A stretch of DNA of 64,000 nucleotides from the NCBI GenBank assembly GCA_028554795.2, contig JAPYKE020000279.1, forward strand, positions 62,001 through 126,000. Direction: 5' to 3'. The notes under the pieces were generated by a model, which did not search any database, had not been told where the DNA came from, and worked only from the letters and a program-made list of their open reading frames with translations. The position numbers and the translations under genes were made by a program. Below are positions 8,794 through 19,453 of the stretch, piece after piece (positions within the stretch are counted from its first letter, which is position 1; each line of letters begins with the position of its first letter). Source of the DNA: Sinohyriopsis cumingii. Its lineage: Eukaryota; Mollusca; Bivalvia; Unionida; Unionidae.

Positions 8794-11528
8794 CTCCATG
8801 GACTGCTTGAGGGCCGAATGAGGCCTTGCTCTAGCATTTCATCCAATATTGCTTTTACCTCTTTCCGTTGCGCGAAAGGTATTCTATATGGCCGTTGTTT
8901 AATTGGTGTCTCCGAAGTTGTCTTTATACTGTGAGTTAAGATGTTTGTTCGACCAGGCCTAGTTGTTAGAACATCCTGAAATTCATTGCAAAGATTTCTA
9001 ATATCCTCTCGTTGGTCTTTTGTCAAGTTTACCCCCAGCTTAACGCCAGCATCACCTTCACCTGCTCTTGGAGGAAAGTCAATATCCACACCATCGTTCT
9101 CGTCTGCCTTCGTCGCCAGCAGCACAGCACGCTTGTATCCACGCAGCAAGTTTATATGATAGGTAACTGTACCGCGCCTACCGGGTACAGATACCTGGTA
9201 GTTAACATTGTTTACCTTCCGGACCACACGATAAGGTCCCTGCCATTGTGCCTTCATCTTGGACGAACTTGATGGCAAGAGAATGAGGACTTCATCTCCA
9301 GGACTGAATTCTCGTGTTTTCGTGTGACGATCATACAGTGCCTTGATTTTCTTTTGGCGATCCAACAGATTATCTTTGACAAGAGCCCCGATGTCAGCCA
9401 ACTTCTCACGCATTTTCACAACATGCTCCACAGTTGACTTCCTTACATCTTCCTCTCCTGTAAACAAGCCTTGTAAAATCTGCATTGGCCCCCTAACTGG
9501 CCAACCATACATCTCTAAGGGTGCAAATCCAGTTTCCTCATGTGGGACTTCGCGGTATGCAAACAACAAAAATGGCAACATCTCATCCCATTCATTCTTG
9601 TTGTCTATACAGAACTTCCGCAACATTGACTTCAAGGTCCCGTTAAAACGTTCTACTTTTCCATTTGCTTGCGGGTGATACGGCGTTGTTGTAACTCCAC
9701 GAATACCCACTAGTTCATACAGCTGTTTCAATAAGGTGCTAGTGAAGTTGGTCCCTTTGTCTGTTAATATGACCCTTGGAAAACCAACACGGCTAAACAG
9801 CTCAATCAGTGCTCTAGCTACATTAGTTGCCTCCATATCCTTCAAAGGAAAAGCTTCGGGATACCTCGTTGCATCATCAACAACCGTCAGAATGTATTTG
9901 TGTCCAGACTTCGTTCTAGATAACGGTCCAACAATATCCATTGCAATTTTTGAGAACGGTTCTGTTATCACCGGTGGGCATACCAGTGGTGCTTTCTCAC
10001 CTGCAGTCTGTTTTGCTGTCATCTGGCATTCATGACACGATGTACAATATTTTTTTACATCGGAAAACATTCCAGGCCAAAAGAACGATTGGAGAATCCT
10101 CTCTTTTGTTTTCTCCAAACCCAGGTGACCTGCAAGGGGTCGATCATGTGCCAGCTCCATTACCATTTTCCGTAATCCTGCTGGTACAACTATTTGCTCC
10201 CCTCCATGTGAACCATCACCAGATTGCCATTTCCGTCGCAAAATATCATTCTCCCAGAAGAATGCCATTGGCTCCTCCTCAGCCTCTTCACGAGTAGCAA
10301 AGGACTTCTCTCTAATACTTTGCAGTGAAATATCCGCAATCTGTAGTTTCGACAACATGTCCGCATTCATTGCTGAAAGTTCGTCAACTTCAATGTCATC
10401 ACGCTGATCAGGATCTTCTGTCTCGATGCTGTTGTTGACAAAGTCATTCTTACCCTCATGCTCACATTGATCAGTATTTTCCACAGTCCTCTCATCGTCG
10501 AGTCCTTTTAACATCGACCTCGTAACAACAAATGACCCTTTCTTGCTAAGTATATCCATCCCCAATAGGGCTTCAGCGGCTAGATTTGAAACAAGACCCA
10601 CTTGCGCTGGTCCCTTATAATATGTAGTGTCGATATTTACCACAGCCAACTGTGCGGTAAATGGCTGACCCACTGCTGTGTATAACTTAACCTTGTGCCC
10701 CTCCAGCTTGCAACTCTCATCAACAAGATCTTCTCTTATCAAGGCCATATCTGATCCAGTGTCCTTCACAAACATGATCTCGCGCCCATTCACACATCCT
10801 GTTTCTGAAATAAACTTTTCACCAATTGTTGGCTTAACAAAACAAGTTGCCGGATTGCCACGATGTTTCATGTCATCTGTTGGACAATACCTTGCAATAT
10901 GTCCCCATTGTTTGCATCGATAACATTGCCTATTCTTCTGCTTGGACTGGTCTTTTATCGATGTTAGTTTTGCTTGCTGCTGTAAGTTCTGACAATTCAT
11001 CTTGTTACTATTTACATTTATATTTTGATGAAACTTAATCCGCTGCCCTTGCTGTTGTAAATTTGTGGGAATATAATCTTCCGCGGCCTCTACGACTGGA
11101 CTAGAGCCCTTGTTCCTCCTAATCCACTGTGCTTGATCTTGTGGCAAGGCTTTCAAGAAAAATTCCTCACGAAGACAAATAACTGGGTCATGATCTTCCA
11201 AGAAACGCTTTATGTGCTGATCAATCCTGGCCATCAGACCACGATACGTCTCAGTGCTTTCCTTCTTCATGCTCAACAGTGCCGTGAAATGTTCATGCGG
11301 TCTCTTTCCAAAACGATCAATCAGTCCTTTCCTGAGTTCCAGGTAATCACCACAAGCTTGAGTTGCAACATATCTAGCCTCCCCTGTCAACAGAGTTCTT
11401 AGCTGTAATACTTTCAACTCGTCAGACCAATTGGCATGTTTTGCAATTGATTCAAACTCTGCTAGGAAAGTCACAATATCCTCTCCTCGTTCATGGTCAT
11501 ATGCATGTAGCTTTACTTTTAATGGCAT
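8766..11528 (-). pseudogene. Gag-protease-integrase-partial RT polyprotein, 920 codons (unit B)
   Basis: One open frame. Domain order: gag-like region (about residues 1-170); CCHC zinc knuckle C202-C205-H210-C215; aspartic protease with DTGSD at 256-260 and LLGMD at 321-325; integrase zinc region (H461/H468, C498, C501); integrase core with D531, D590 and E626, the last two separated by 35 residues as in retroviral-type integrases; a GPY/F-like region near 764; then the start of RT ending at the conserved PSSSPWS (906-912). The last eight codons and the stop come from backbone DNA, so the C-terminus is chimeric. It continues in frame from the upstream gag ORF across a single TAA. Compared with the identical C, D and E proteins, B differs at six positions (222, 348, 493, 543, 702, 774). 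Confidence 0.9.
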
Positions 11529-11537
11529 TGAAGATGT

Positions 11538-11861
11538 TTATTCAGTCGTGTTTTCTTGACGTTTTACTTTTTCTAACTCAATTTCCAAACGCTTCATTTC
11601 TAATCTTAATTTCTTTCTTTCCGTTTCCCATTCAAACTCCTGTCTTAATTCAAATTCTCTTTCATTTTTCTTTGCGCTAGTTTTTCGCTTTGTTTCCTTG
11701 GGTGGTTGCATGTGCTCAAGGTTAAGTTCCTCTTCATACTCCATAACTTCATTATCTGTAAATTCCATCAAATTCTGTACTGCCGCTTTTCTTCGTGGTC
11801 GTCCTGAAGCAACCGTGGCTCCCTCAACTTCGACATCATCAGCAACCGACATAATGACCAA
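11538..11861 (-). pseudogene. N-terminal gag segment, 107 codons (unit B)
   Basis: Starts at ATG 11861 downstream of the primer site and leader. A basic GRPRRKAA patch near residues 20-27 is followed by a strongly charged Glu/Lys/Arg helix (about residues 55-103), likely coiled coil, as in many gypsy gag N-termini. TAA at 11540-11538 ends it. The next ATG (11528) is in the same frame nine bases further on, so gag is one frame cut by a single stop. The stop is in all four copies. It could be a mutation or a readthrough signal; with RT missing, mutation is the simpler view. Confidence 0.75.
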
Positions 11862-12132
11862 CTATATGTACGTACTGTAAGTTCTATCACTGTATTCACA
11901 GCCACTGGACTAGCTTTAATTATCTACGAGTTTCTGGGCTTACACGTGTACACTCGTTACAGTGATACACACTTTGCACTTAGCAATTAACAACTGTACG
12001 TTATACACACAGTACAACCAGTCACTGCTAATATCACAGATTCACTGAATTCACAGCTTTCAGAATTGTCAAACACAATTCCAACGTATTGAAAAAAATT
12101 CCAAATAATTCACACAGGATTTTGGAATCCGT

Positions 12133-12145
12133 ACCGCTGCCACCA
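12133..12145 (-). other. Primer-binding site (tRNA-Leu-like)
   Basis: On the minus strand the LTR end TAACA is followed by TTT and then TGGTGGCAGCGGT, complementary to the 3' end (with CCA) of metazoan tRNA-Leu as I recall it. The match weakens after 13 bases. Equivalent sites: C 29330-29342, D 45888-45900, E 60635-60647. Confidence 0.7.
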
Positions 12146-12148
12146 AAA

Positions 12149-12509
12149 TGTTACATTCGGGTTCAAAGGACACACAAACACCAAGTAAGGGTCCTACAAC
12201 TTTATGTAAAATAAAGCTAAAATCTTAAAAAATAAACTAGAAAAAAAGTGTTCATTACAGTACCAAGCCCAGCTAAAAACTGCTTGCTCTATCACTCTGC
12301 TCTCGTTTTAGTAAGGGTTAGACACATGGAATTCTAATTAAATTAACATTTGTGCCTTATCCAGGCCCAGATAGCCATGGGAAGATAAACCACAGCACTG
12401 AACCTGTTGACAGTCTCTGGTATCAAATATCCAGAATGCTGGGAATAATGTTCTGCTGTCACTACTAACAATTAGATTCTGCTAGAATATGATACAGGCC
12501 CTTATAACA
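12149..12509 (-). repeat. 5' LTR of the gypsy-type element (unit B)
   Basis: 361 bp, beginning TGTTATAAGGG and ending CGAATGTAACA on the minus strand, with a 5-bp terminal inverted repeat TGTTA/TAACA. The inner end adjoins the primer site. The outer end adjoins ATGTC (12510-12514), which is where unit A is interrupted. No second LTR exists in the unit, so transcript processing at a 3' LTR is impossible. Confidence 0.85.
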
Positions 12510-13428
12510 ATGTCCATGTGTTAAATGAGCATCAGTATTTACAAAGGGGAAATGCAATGTTCAAACCACGTCTACTAACCAATGCAAACTTTTGACTGAG
12601 CAACATACATTCATCTTCTGAGTCACACCAACATTTACTAACCATCACGCCGCTTAAACTCACCAGCACCTAATCTCCACTTGAACAACACATACTCACG
12701 AACATGCCGTTTTGGTTGCCCAAACCCAAACTTATTAATAAACGACAAAGCAATGGGATGCTAACACATACACACAACCATCCATGAAAGGGTAGAAATG
12801 ATCATGCACACACATCAACAGAAGCAGCCATGAATAGTGTTGTACTGCTCATATACTGTATATAGAAACATATTTAATTACTATCGTACATCTAGTGAAA
12901 GGAAAGAAATATGTAGGAGTGCTTTCATATATATACAAAGTTACTATTATATCTCTAAAGGGTAAGATTATCCATTTCCTATGCACACAAACTTGCTACC
13001 ACACTAAAGGCAACGGGCACTCATACACAAAACACATATAGTTATATCCTGATTTGAGTGGGACGTCGTTTAGGCCACCAAGTTAATAGTAATTCCTACG
13101 CATTATTTGTCCTACATAACACCCACCTTAGATAAGAAAAGAACATATTTAGAAGGAACTGACATGGCCGTTCTGAAGTATTGGTTGCAGCAAAATCAAT
13201 GAAAGATATCCAGTATTCGACAGCAGTGTCTTGGTATTTAATTGGAACTATACAGTATTGTGCTGACATGCTATTACACCGAATGCATACAGACATACAT
13301 AATGATTGTAGAGAATTATGTCACCAACAGAAAACGTAGTACTTAAACAAATGACCCCAAACTTAGATAATCTGATTGTAAGAGGTAATTCTGGAGTTGT
13401 TTAATACATTTCGAGTATCCATAGTCGA
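12510..13428. repeat. Segment S, right copy (unit B)
   Basis: 919 bp starting at the gypsy insertion point and running on into backbone II exactly as in A. Right-copy markers shared by B, C, D and E: ccacctTAgat for ccacctTGgat and ttgcaGcaaa for ttgcaTcaaa. Confidence 0.85.
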
Positions 13429-13854
13429 TTAGAGAACAATGATATGTAGAAAATGGCAATTTTCTTTAGCACAGCATCAACGAATTTTGTAAACATGCCC
13501 AAAGATCGGGGCATGCTGATTGGTTTTAGTTTTGCGACTCAACTGCCTGTCCCCATTCTCGCTTGGACAGCAAATAGCTGCTTAATCATCGTACCTCTCC
13601 TGCGCTTTTAAAGATACTGTATGAATAGCATGGTGGTATAGTTTATGTGTGCAGTTAGCTTTCATGGAAATCGCATGTAAGATACAAATGACGTTTCATA
13701 CGCAATGCCAGCATCATTGGTAACAAAGTTGTAATAAAAACATAGCCATAAAATAAAAGATACAAGTCCTCTGTCTCCCCAGGATTCTTATGATCGTGGT
13801 GAATCATGTGTTACCTCTCTTTCTACATCATTCTCTCTCAATCACTCTCTCACA

Positions 13855-13895
<41 letters not shown>

Positions 13896-14023
13896 TGTCT
13901 ATCATGGAAATTGGTCCCGAAGCTCGAAATGATTAATGAAAATGAAGATCGTTGCCAAACGGTCAGTTTAACTATTTCGATGTCAAACGGCAATCAGTTC
14001 CAAAGTAGAACCGTAAGAAAATA
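13429..14023. other. Unit B backbone II
   Basis: As A 2613-3209, including the CATGCCC/GGGCATG inverted repeat. The (CT)n tract has grown to about 17 units (13859-13893). No gene. Confidence 0.6.
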
Positions 14024-15005
14024 ATTGTCACAGATAATAAGAACCAACATTTTTTGACATTGTTGCTAGTTTCATGGCGCATTTGCCTGAATTAAGCGGT
14101 CCATTTCTTCTATGATTCATCAGAATTGTCTCGATCCTTGTTATGCTTGCCAATGCGAAAACTCATTGTCTAGGAGAATGTCCTGCCAACTTATCCTCTG
14201 TGTTTTCTTCATGCAGCCAATGTGAAAATAGTTCAGCTTTTTGGCATGACGTCTGTATACCATTCAAATTTATCGTGCATACAGCAGGGTCGGCATTACA
14301 ATAGCTTTGTTGACATTTAGGCTTGTTTGCAGATTGATCCCTATGCGCTCTTCTAATTTGCTTATAGTCTGCCAAAGACCACATTTACTTGAGCCGTTTC
14401 GGTGTTGCTTTCATCATAGATGTGAATTGCACCTGACAGTGTACTGCTGAGTTAGTTGAACTTATCCACTACCTCGAGAGTTTAGCCATTTTACTGTGAT
14501 GGTAGGTTCTACATAAGGCTTTCCTGTTGTAGGTTGGTTTAGCACCAATGTCCTACTTATACTGATTGTGAGAGCAACACTGTTTCAAGCTGAAGCGAAT
14601 TAGTCTATACAAATATTGGTCCCAACCCCGAGTCGTTCTGGAGGTTGGCCAGGATTTTTTTTAGGGTGTCAAAACTTATCAGAAGGTGGAAATGGAGTCG
14701 TGAGACTCAGAAAGGATATATTGTAGGGTCGGGGCCAAAAGAGGTTGGTAACCATTGCCATACATATTTTTGCATAACAGACACAGATTTGGGATTCAAG
14801 AACAGTCACTGTCTTTAACATTTTGCCTTTAGTCTCCTCCAACTGAATGGAATGCCATCAATTCGGTACCTGATATCAACCCTTTTGTCACAGCCACGGT
14901 AAGCACCAGTAAGCATAACAGCGAACATCATACTGAAGAGGGGCTTCTTTGACTTCTTTGGCGACTGGATGGTTCTGATACATCATTTTAACTTCCTTCA
15001 TTTAC
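14024..15005 (-). pseudogene. RTE-like LINE fossil (unit B)
   Basis: Colinear copy of the fossil at A 3210-4190. A 1-base deletion near 14161 (aaaactc) moves the YRRHAKK and WQD parts into different frames compared with A. C, D and E share that state. Confidence 0.7.
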
Positions 15006-15985
15006 TGAATATCGCAACTACGAATTTTGTCTGGTTTAGTATCACGGAAATAAATTAATTTTCATTGTAATTATTAGCACTTTTTCAAATTTTAGTAAAG
15101 GGCATGACGCAATTATTTGTCCTCCAAAAGATAAATTATGGACTAAAATTATCATCTGTCTTCACCAAAGGTATATTATTCAGTTCGTACATTAAATAGG
15201 GTCTTCTTCTATGTTTATGCTGCAGCTCCTTATCTTATTTGGCTGGATGTTTTCATTTCTTCTAAAATAAATGACACATGTAAAGCCTTGATGTAGTTTC
15301 AAACATTACCCACCAGCCCCACCTCCTTCCTCAAACAGCGTTCAGCTATCGGGTGTATTTCATCTGGATGTTGAAGGATGGAACTTTGCTTTTATGACGA
15401 GAAACCCTCTTGTTATAAAACTTTCCACCTACGTGTTTTATTAAAACCATTTCTATATTTCTTCAGATATCCTACCAAAGTTGTTATAAGCGACAACGAC
15501 TACTTTCTATCTTTTGTAAGCACCTGTACTGCATGATAATCAGTTTAAATTATCTTCTTGATACCAAATATTCTATATTGCTCATTTCTTATGAAAGTGG
15601 CCTTAAGTTCCAGGATCAGGTCAGTAAACAATATAAAGTAGCCATCTGGGTTGGATTAGTATCCAAATATAGAAATTTCAGGTCTAAATATTATTTGCAT
15701 TTTGGTAGATTTAGAACAATATTTAATATAGTACATATACATATTTTAACACAGCCGTATAGCAGTGTTGGAGACAAACCAAGATAAGGATACATATTCT
15801 GTCTCCAATATTGATGGGATTTGTACCTGCGCACAACGTTATGTGAAGATGCATCATTCAATCCTTGGCGACTTTAAAATGCCGACTACAAATCTTCAGT
15901 AATTCACTGAAGACGGTTTATAACATCATATACTAGAAAAGGGTGCGACGTCCTAATTACAATAATGTACATTAAGGCTAACCTC
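15006..15985. other. Unit B backbone III
   Basis: As A 4191-5171, with a 4-bp deletion near 15417 that closes the longer chance frame. The 33 bp missing from C and D are present here. No gene. Confidence 0.55.
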
Positions 15986-15998
15986 AAGTATAAAAAGG
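15986..15998. other. LINE target duplication, left copy (unit B)
   Basis: AAGTATAAAAAGG directly before the (ATTG)n tail of the LINE. The right copy has been lost with the 5' deletion of this LINE. Confidence 0.85.
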
Positions 15999-16279
15999 AT
16001 TGATTGATTGATTGATTGTTTGTTTTTTAACGGCGCATCAGCACTGTTAGGCTATTTAGCGCCAAACAAAGTGTTATTTGTATAATCTTTTAAAACTTAT
16101 TAAAGGTCCTATATCGACCAGCGATATAAAAGAACAAATGGTTGAAATTAAAAACGGTAAGATGGTAACGGTGCAAAATAAAGCTTCCCGATCAACGGGA
16201 AATGTAGAAAAGATGAATAAGTATTAAAATGGGACGGTATATATATTGCATAAAACTGCACAAGGTGATAGCATAAAAG

Positions 16280-17155
16280 TCAGAGTTTAGAGTAAATATT
16301 TACGGCTTTCAGGAACTCTATAATACGAGTGATGTTTACAGTATCAAAAAGTTCTTTCATGCCATGCACTTTGTAATAACGATCGCGCGTAGGTTGTAGG
16401 TCAAAGCACTCTATCATAAAGTGCTTGACAGTGAATGGTTCATTGCAAGAAACGCACTCTGGTGGGTCTTCACCTTTTAGTATGTGGGTGTGGGTGATAG
16501 AAGTATGACCAATTCGGATTCTTGCTATGACTATCTCCTCCCTACGAATGGTTCTGTAGGAAGGAGTCCATTCTCCTAGAGTTGGCTTGATTGCATGAAG
16601 TTTGTTATTCACGGCATCATTCCATGATGCCTGCCACTTCTGACGAAAGAACTTTCTGATCCAAGGTTTAAAATCAGTATATGGTATTTTAAAATCAGAT
16701 GGTTCTTGAGTAAGGGCCATTTTAGCAGCGCGATCTGCTTTTTCGTTACCTTTAATGCCAATGTGGCTAGGTAACCAACAGTATATTATATTGTGGGAGA
16801 CACTCAGCTCGGCATCTTTGAAGAGTATGTTTTTTAATAATGGGTTCTCCAGTTTTCTATTGTGTAGTGACTGGAGTCCTGATAGCGAGTCGGAGAATAT
16901 GATACTGTTTAAAATATGTTTCTTTTCTATATGTTGCAGAGCAAGGTCTATTGCTCTGATTTCGGCTGTAAAAATTGATGCTCCATTTGGTAAACGAACT
17001 TGCGTTGTATGATTTCCACAAACAAAGGCTGCAGCAACCTTTTCCTCATCCTTTGATCCTTCAGTGTAAATTCTGGTGTAGTTTTTAAATTCGGTGAGGA
17101 GTTCATCGTAAGAGTTGTGGAAGATAGAAGGGTTTGTTTCGGATTTTTTTTCCAT
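16280..17155 (-). pseudogene. LINE RNase H and C-terminal zinc domain (unit B)
   Basis: 291 codons. RNase H motifs: YTEGS at 30-34, where the first catalytic Asp of the usual YTDGS is Glu; E65 in FTAEI; D89 in FSDS; H131 and D141 in LPSHIG...NEKADRA. A C-x2-C...H...C zinc-binding motif near the C-terminus (CVSC...KHFMIEC) is typical of I-type ORF2. It should be the end of a single ORF2. An A8 run at its start (plus-strand T8 near 17143) puts it one base out of frame with the RT. Confidence 0.85.
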
Positions 17156-17267
17156 CGTGTAGCGTAAAACGTACTTTTGGTTGTTTAATTAGCCAGGGTG
17201 GTGTTTCGGAGATGGATGTTTTTTGAATTTTAGAAAGATCTATATTTGTAGTGTCAAGGCTGGATGA

Positions 17268-17270
17268 TAT
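17268..17270. other. TAT target duplication, left
   Basis: TAT here and at 19671-19673. Unit C has the uninterrupted sequence gatgaTATtctaatg (34439-34453), so removing 2400 bp plus one TAT restores the site. A 2-bp TA duplication fits equally well. Confidence 0.8.
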
Positions 17271-17530
17271 CACTGGTCAACAGTGAAATCATTACTGACT
17301 TGAAAAGGCCCTAATCTGTAGTATTTTGGTGTGCCGAACACGAATATAACCGTGAAAAATTTGCATTGGCTCTCGTTTTGAAGATATTCATATACCTCAT
17401 TTTCTATGTTTCACTGTGTAAATTTCTCCAGTAGGACTGCAGCAACATCCGGAATAATGATGTAACATTGCATAATACCATCATGCTCACATCATCCACA
17501 GTTGATTGCATCATTTTCTGATGCAATGCA

Positions 17531-17646
17531 ATACTAATGCCATGCGGCTGCTGAAGTAAGTTGACGTCAGCAGTGTACTATACATATGTAGGCCTATTAT
17601 ACTAATGCCAGGCGGCTGCTGAAGCTGACGTAAGCAGTGTACTATA
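17531..17646 (+). promoter_or_regulatory. Duplicated promoter module with CRE-like sites
   Basis: Two imperfect direct repeats, 17531-17582 and 17599-17646, each run from atactaatgcca to gtgtactata. The first holds the palindrome TGACGTCA (17562-17569), the consensus CREB/ATF site. The second holds TGACGTAA (17626-17633). The second copy leads straight into the TATA box. The arrangement suggests a compact promoter for the transposon gene; binding is inferred only. Confidence 0.55.
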
Positions 17647-17650
17647 TAAA
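17643..17650 (+). promoter_or_regulatory. TATA box of the transposon gene
   Basis: TATATAAA about 115 bp before the ATG at 17765, directly after the second CRE-like repeat. This is consistent with a short 5' UTR. Confidence 0.55.
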
Positions 17651-17764
17651 GCCCAATCAGATAGGTTCAGCATTTAAAATATTTTAGACGTTGTGCGAGA
17701 CAGTTCAAGCTACTGTTACATAAAACTTATTATTTTATCCATTTACGTACAATAAAGAACAGTA

Positions 17765-19453
17765 ATGCCTCGAAAGTGTGTTAATACCGCGGACAATTTT
17801 TGCTATATTTGTGGGGAAGTGACATTTGCCAACCAGAAGAAAAGTATCAATTCTCAAGTGAAGAAGGCATATCATCTTTACTTCGGATGCAAGGTTGGTG
17901 ACCAAGACAAGCCTTGGGCTCCGCATATATGCTGTGCTACATGTACAACACAGCTTTCACAGTGGTTGAATTGCAAAAGGTCATCAATGCCATTTGCAGT
18001 CCCAATGGTGTGGAGAGAGCCAAGCAACCACCTAAATGACTGTTACTTCTGCTTGGTTCCTCCTCTTTCCGGCGGAATAACGAAGCGAAAGAAGTCGAGA
18101 ATAGTCTAACCAAACATTCCGTCTGCATTGAGACCAGTTCCACATGGTGAGGGACTTCCTATTCCAGAACCTCCAGCAGAATATTCTCTTGATTCATCTG
18201 ACGAAGACAAAGGTGAGTCGACCTGTTCTTCTCCTGGTCCATCAGCATGCAGTGATCCAGATTTTCACTGTGGTGCATCATCAACCCCACACAGAATAAC
18301 ACAGGAAGAACTAAATGACCTGATTCGTGATTTGGACTTATCAAAGAACAAGGCAGAATTGCTAGGATCAAGACTCCAACAATGGAATCTTCTAGAAGAA
18401 GATGTCACAATTACTGCATATCGAAAGCGCCACCAGCAATTGGAGCCTTTCTTCAGAAAGGAAAGTAATCTGATATTCTGTTCCGATATTGAGGGCCTCA
18501 TGAATGCTTTAAAAATCACTCATTACCCACAAGAATGGAGACTATTTGTGGACTCTTCGAAACTGAGTCTCAAGGCTGTGCTTTTGCACAATGGAAACAT
18601 TCTTCCATCTATTCCAGTAGCGTATGCTGTCCACATGAAAGAGACATACGATAACTTAAGGCAGCTACTGAATTCCATTGAGTATAACAAGTACAGCTGG
18701 CACCTCTGTGGTGATTTGAAGGTAGTTGCCCTTTTAATGGGACTGCAGCAAGGATATACAAAATACATGTGTTTCTTATGCGAGTGGGATAGCCGAGCAA
18801 GGGAAATGCACTACATGAGGAAGGAATGGACTCACAGGCAGAATGTAGCCATTGGAGAGAAGAATATCCAACACCCAGCTCTGGTTGAGGCTCAGAAAAT
18901 CTTGCTACCACCCCTTCACATCAAACTAGGTTTGATGAAGAACTTCGTGAAAGCCATTGACCGGACTTTGCCAGCATTCCGATACCTGCATGAAAAATTC
19001 CCTCGACTCAGCGAAGCAAAGATTAAAGAGGGAGTTTTTGTGGGTCCTCAGATTCGAGAGCTTTTCAAAGATGACCGGTTCAACAACTTGCTGGAAGGTG
19101 ACGCGAAACAAGCATGGAATGCTTTTCGCCTAGTTTCTACAAACTTCCTCGGAAATGTTAGGGCAGAAAACTATAAGGAACTAGTAGAAGACATGTTGAT
19201 GAAGTATAAGAAACTTGGCTGCAATATGTCTCTAAAGATTCACTTCCTTCATTCCCATTTGGATTTCTTTCCTAGCAACTGTGGTATTGTTAGTGATGAA
19301 CACGGCGAACGTTTTCATCAAGATATCGCAACAATGGAACAAAGATACCAGGGAAAATGGTCCACTACAATGCTGGCTGACTACTGCTGGACACTCCTCA
19401 GAGATGCTCCCGAACAGCTGTACAAGAGACAGGCGAAGAAATCTAAGATGTAG
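17765..19453 (+). pseudogene. Candidate transposase gene, zinc-binding plus DDE-like, one internal stop
   Basis: A single reading frame of 562 codons from ATG 17765 to TAG 19453, interrupted by one TAA at 18107-18109 (after 114 codons). The downstream part is in the same frame. N-terminal part: C13-x2-C16, a cluster C56-C57-x2-C60 and C93-x2-C96, resembling a ZAD-like zinc domain. After the stop: an acidic Ser-rich linker, then (numbering from 18128) FVDSS with D142, CGDLK with D196 followed by YMCFLCEWD (C215, C218, D221), PPLHIKLG (H264), and SDEHGERFH (D390, E391, E394). An Asp-Asp-Glu series with a C-x2-C after the second Asp recalls CACTA-type transposases. I recognise the protein as a multi-copy unnamed family of invertebrate genomes but know no assigned function. 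The transposase role is inferred from its position inside an element with inverted ends. Confidence 0.7.

Larger units (their letters stand above)
8794..12509 (-). mobile_element. Truncated Ty3/gypsy-type retrotransposon, Gmr1-like gene order (unit B)
   Basis: Reading on the minus strand from 12509: 361-bp 5' LTR, primer-binding site, leader, gag, zinc knuckle, protease, integrase, and then only the N-terminal edge of reverse transcriptase. At 8794 the element stops and backbone DNA resumes. Most of RT, RNase H and the 3' LTR are absent, so no left target duplication can be seen. Integrase ahead of RT within a gypsy-type pol is the arrangement known from the Gmr1 group; typical Ty3/gypsy elements have integrase last. 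It cannot move on its own. C, D and E carry the same truncated form. Confidence 0.9.

Noticed and set aside
8766..11528. Copia-type element because integrase precedes RT
   Set aside because: The RT entry motif (EQGLIRPSSSPWS), the GPY-like region and the integrase motifs are of gypsy type. Gene order alone does not decide.
9012..11680. Plus-strand frames across the gypsy element (86-118 codons)
   Set aside because: They lie opposite the gag-pol frame, which has clear domains, and are antisense shadows.
7877..13428. The 919-bp direct repeats as LTRs of the gypsy-type element, with unit A as a solo LTR
   Set aside because: They do not start TG and end CA. Unit A shows no target duplication around the segment. 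The left copy adjoins the middle of RT rather than an element end. A proper 361-bp LTR with TGTTA/TAACA ends and a primer site is present.
17765..19453. Ordinary host gene in unit B
   Set aside because: It sits within a 2400-bp insertion with inverted ends and a target duplication, inside a LINE, is absent from sister units, and has a stop codon.
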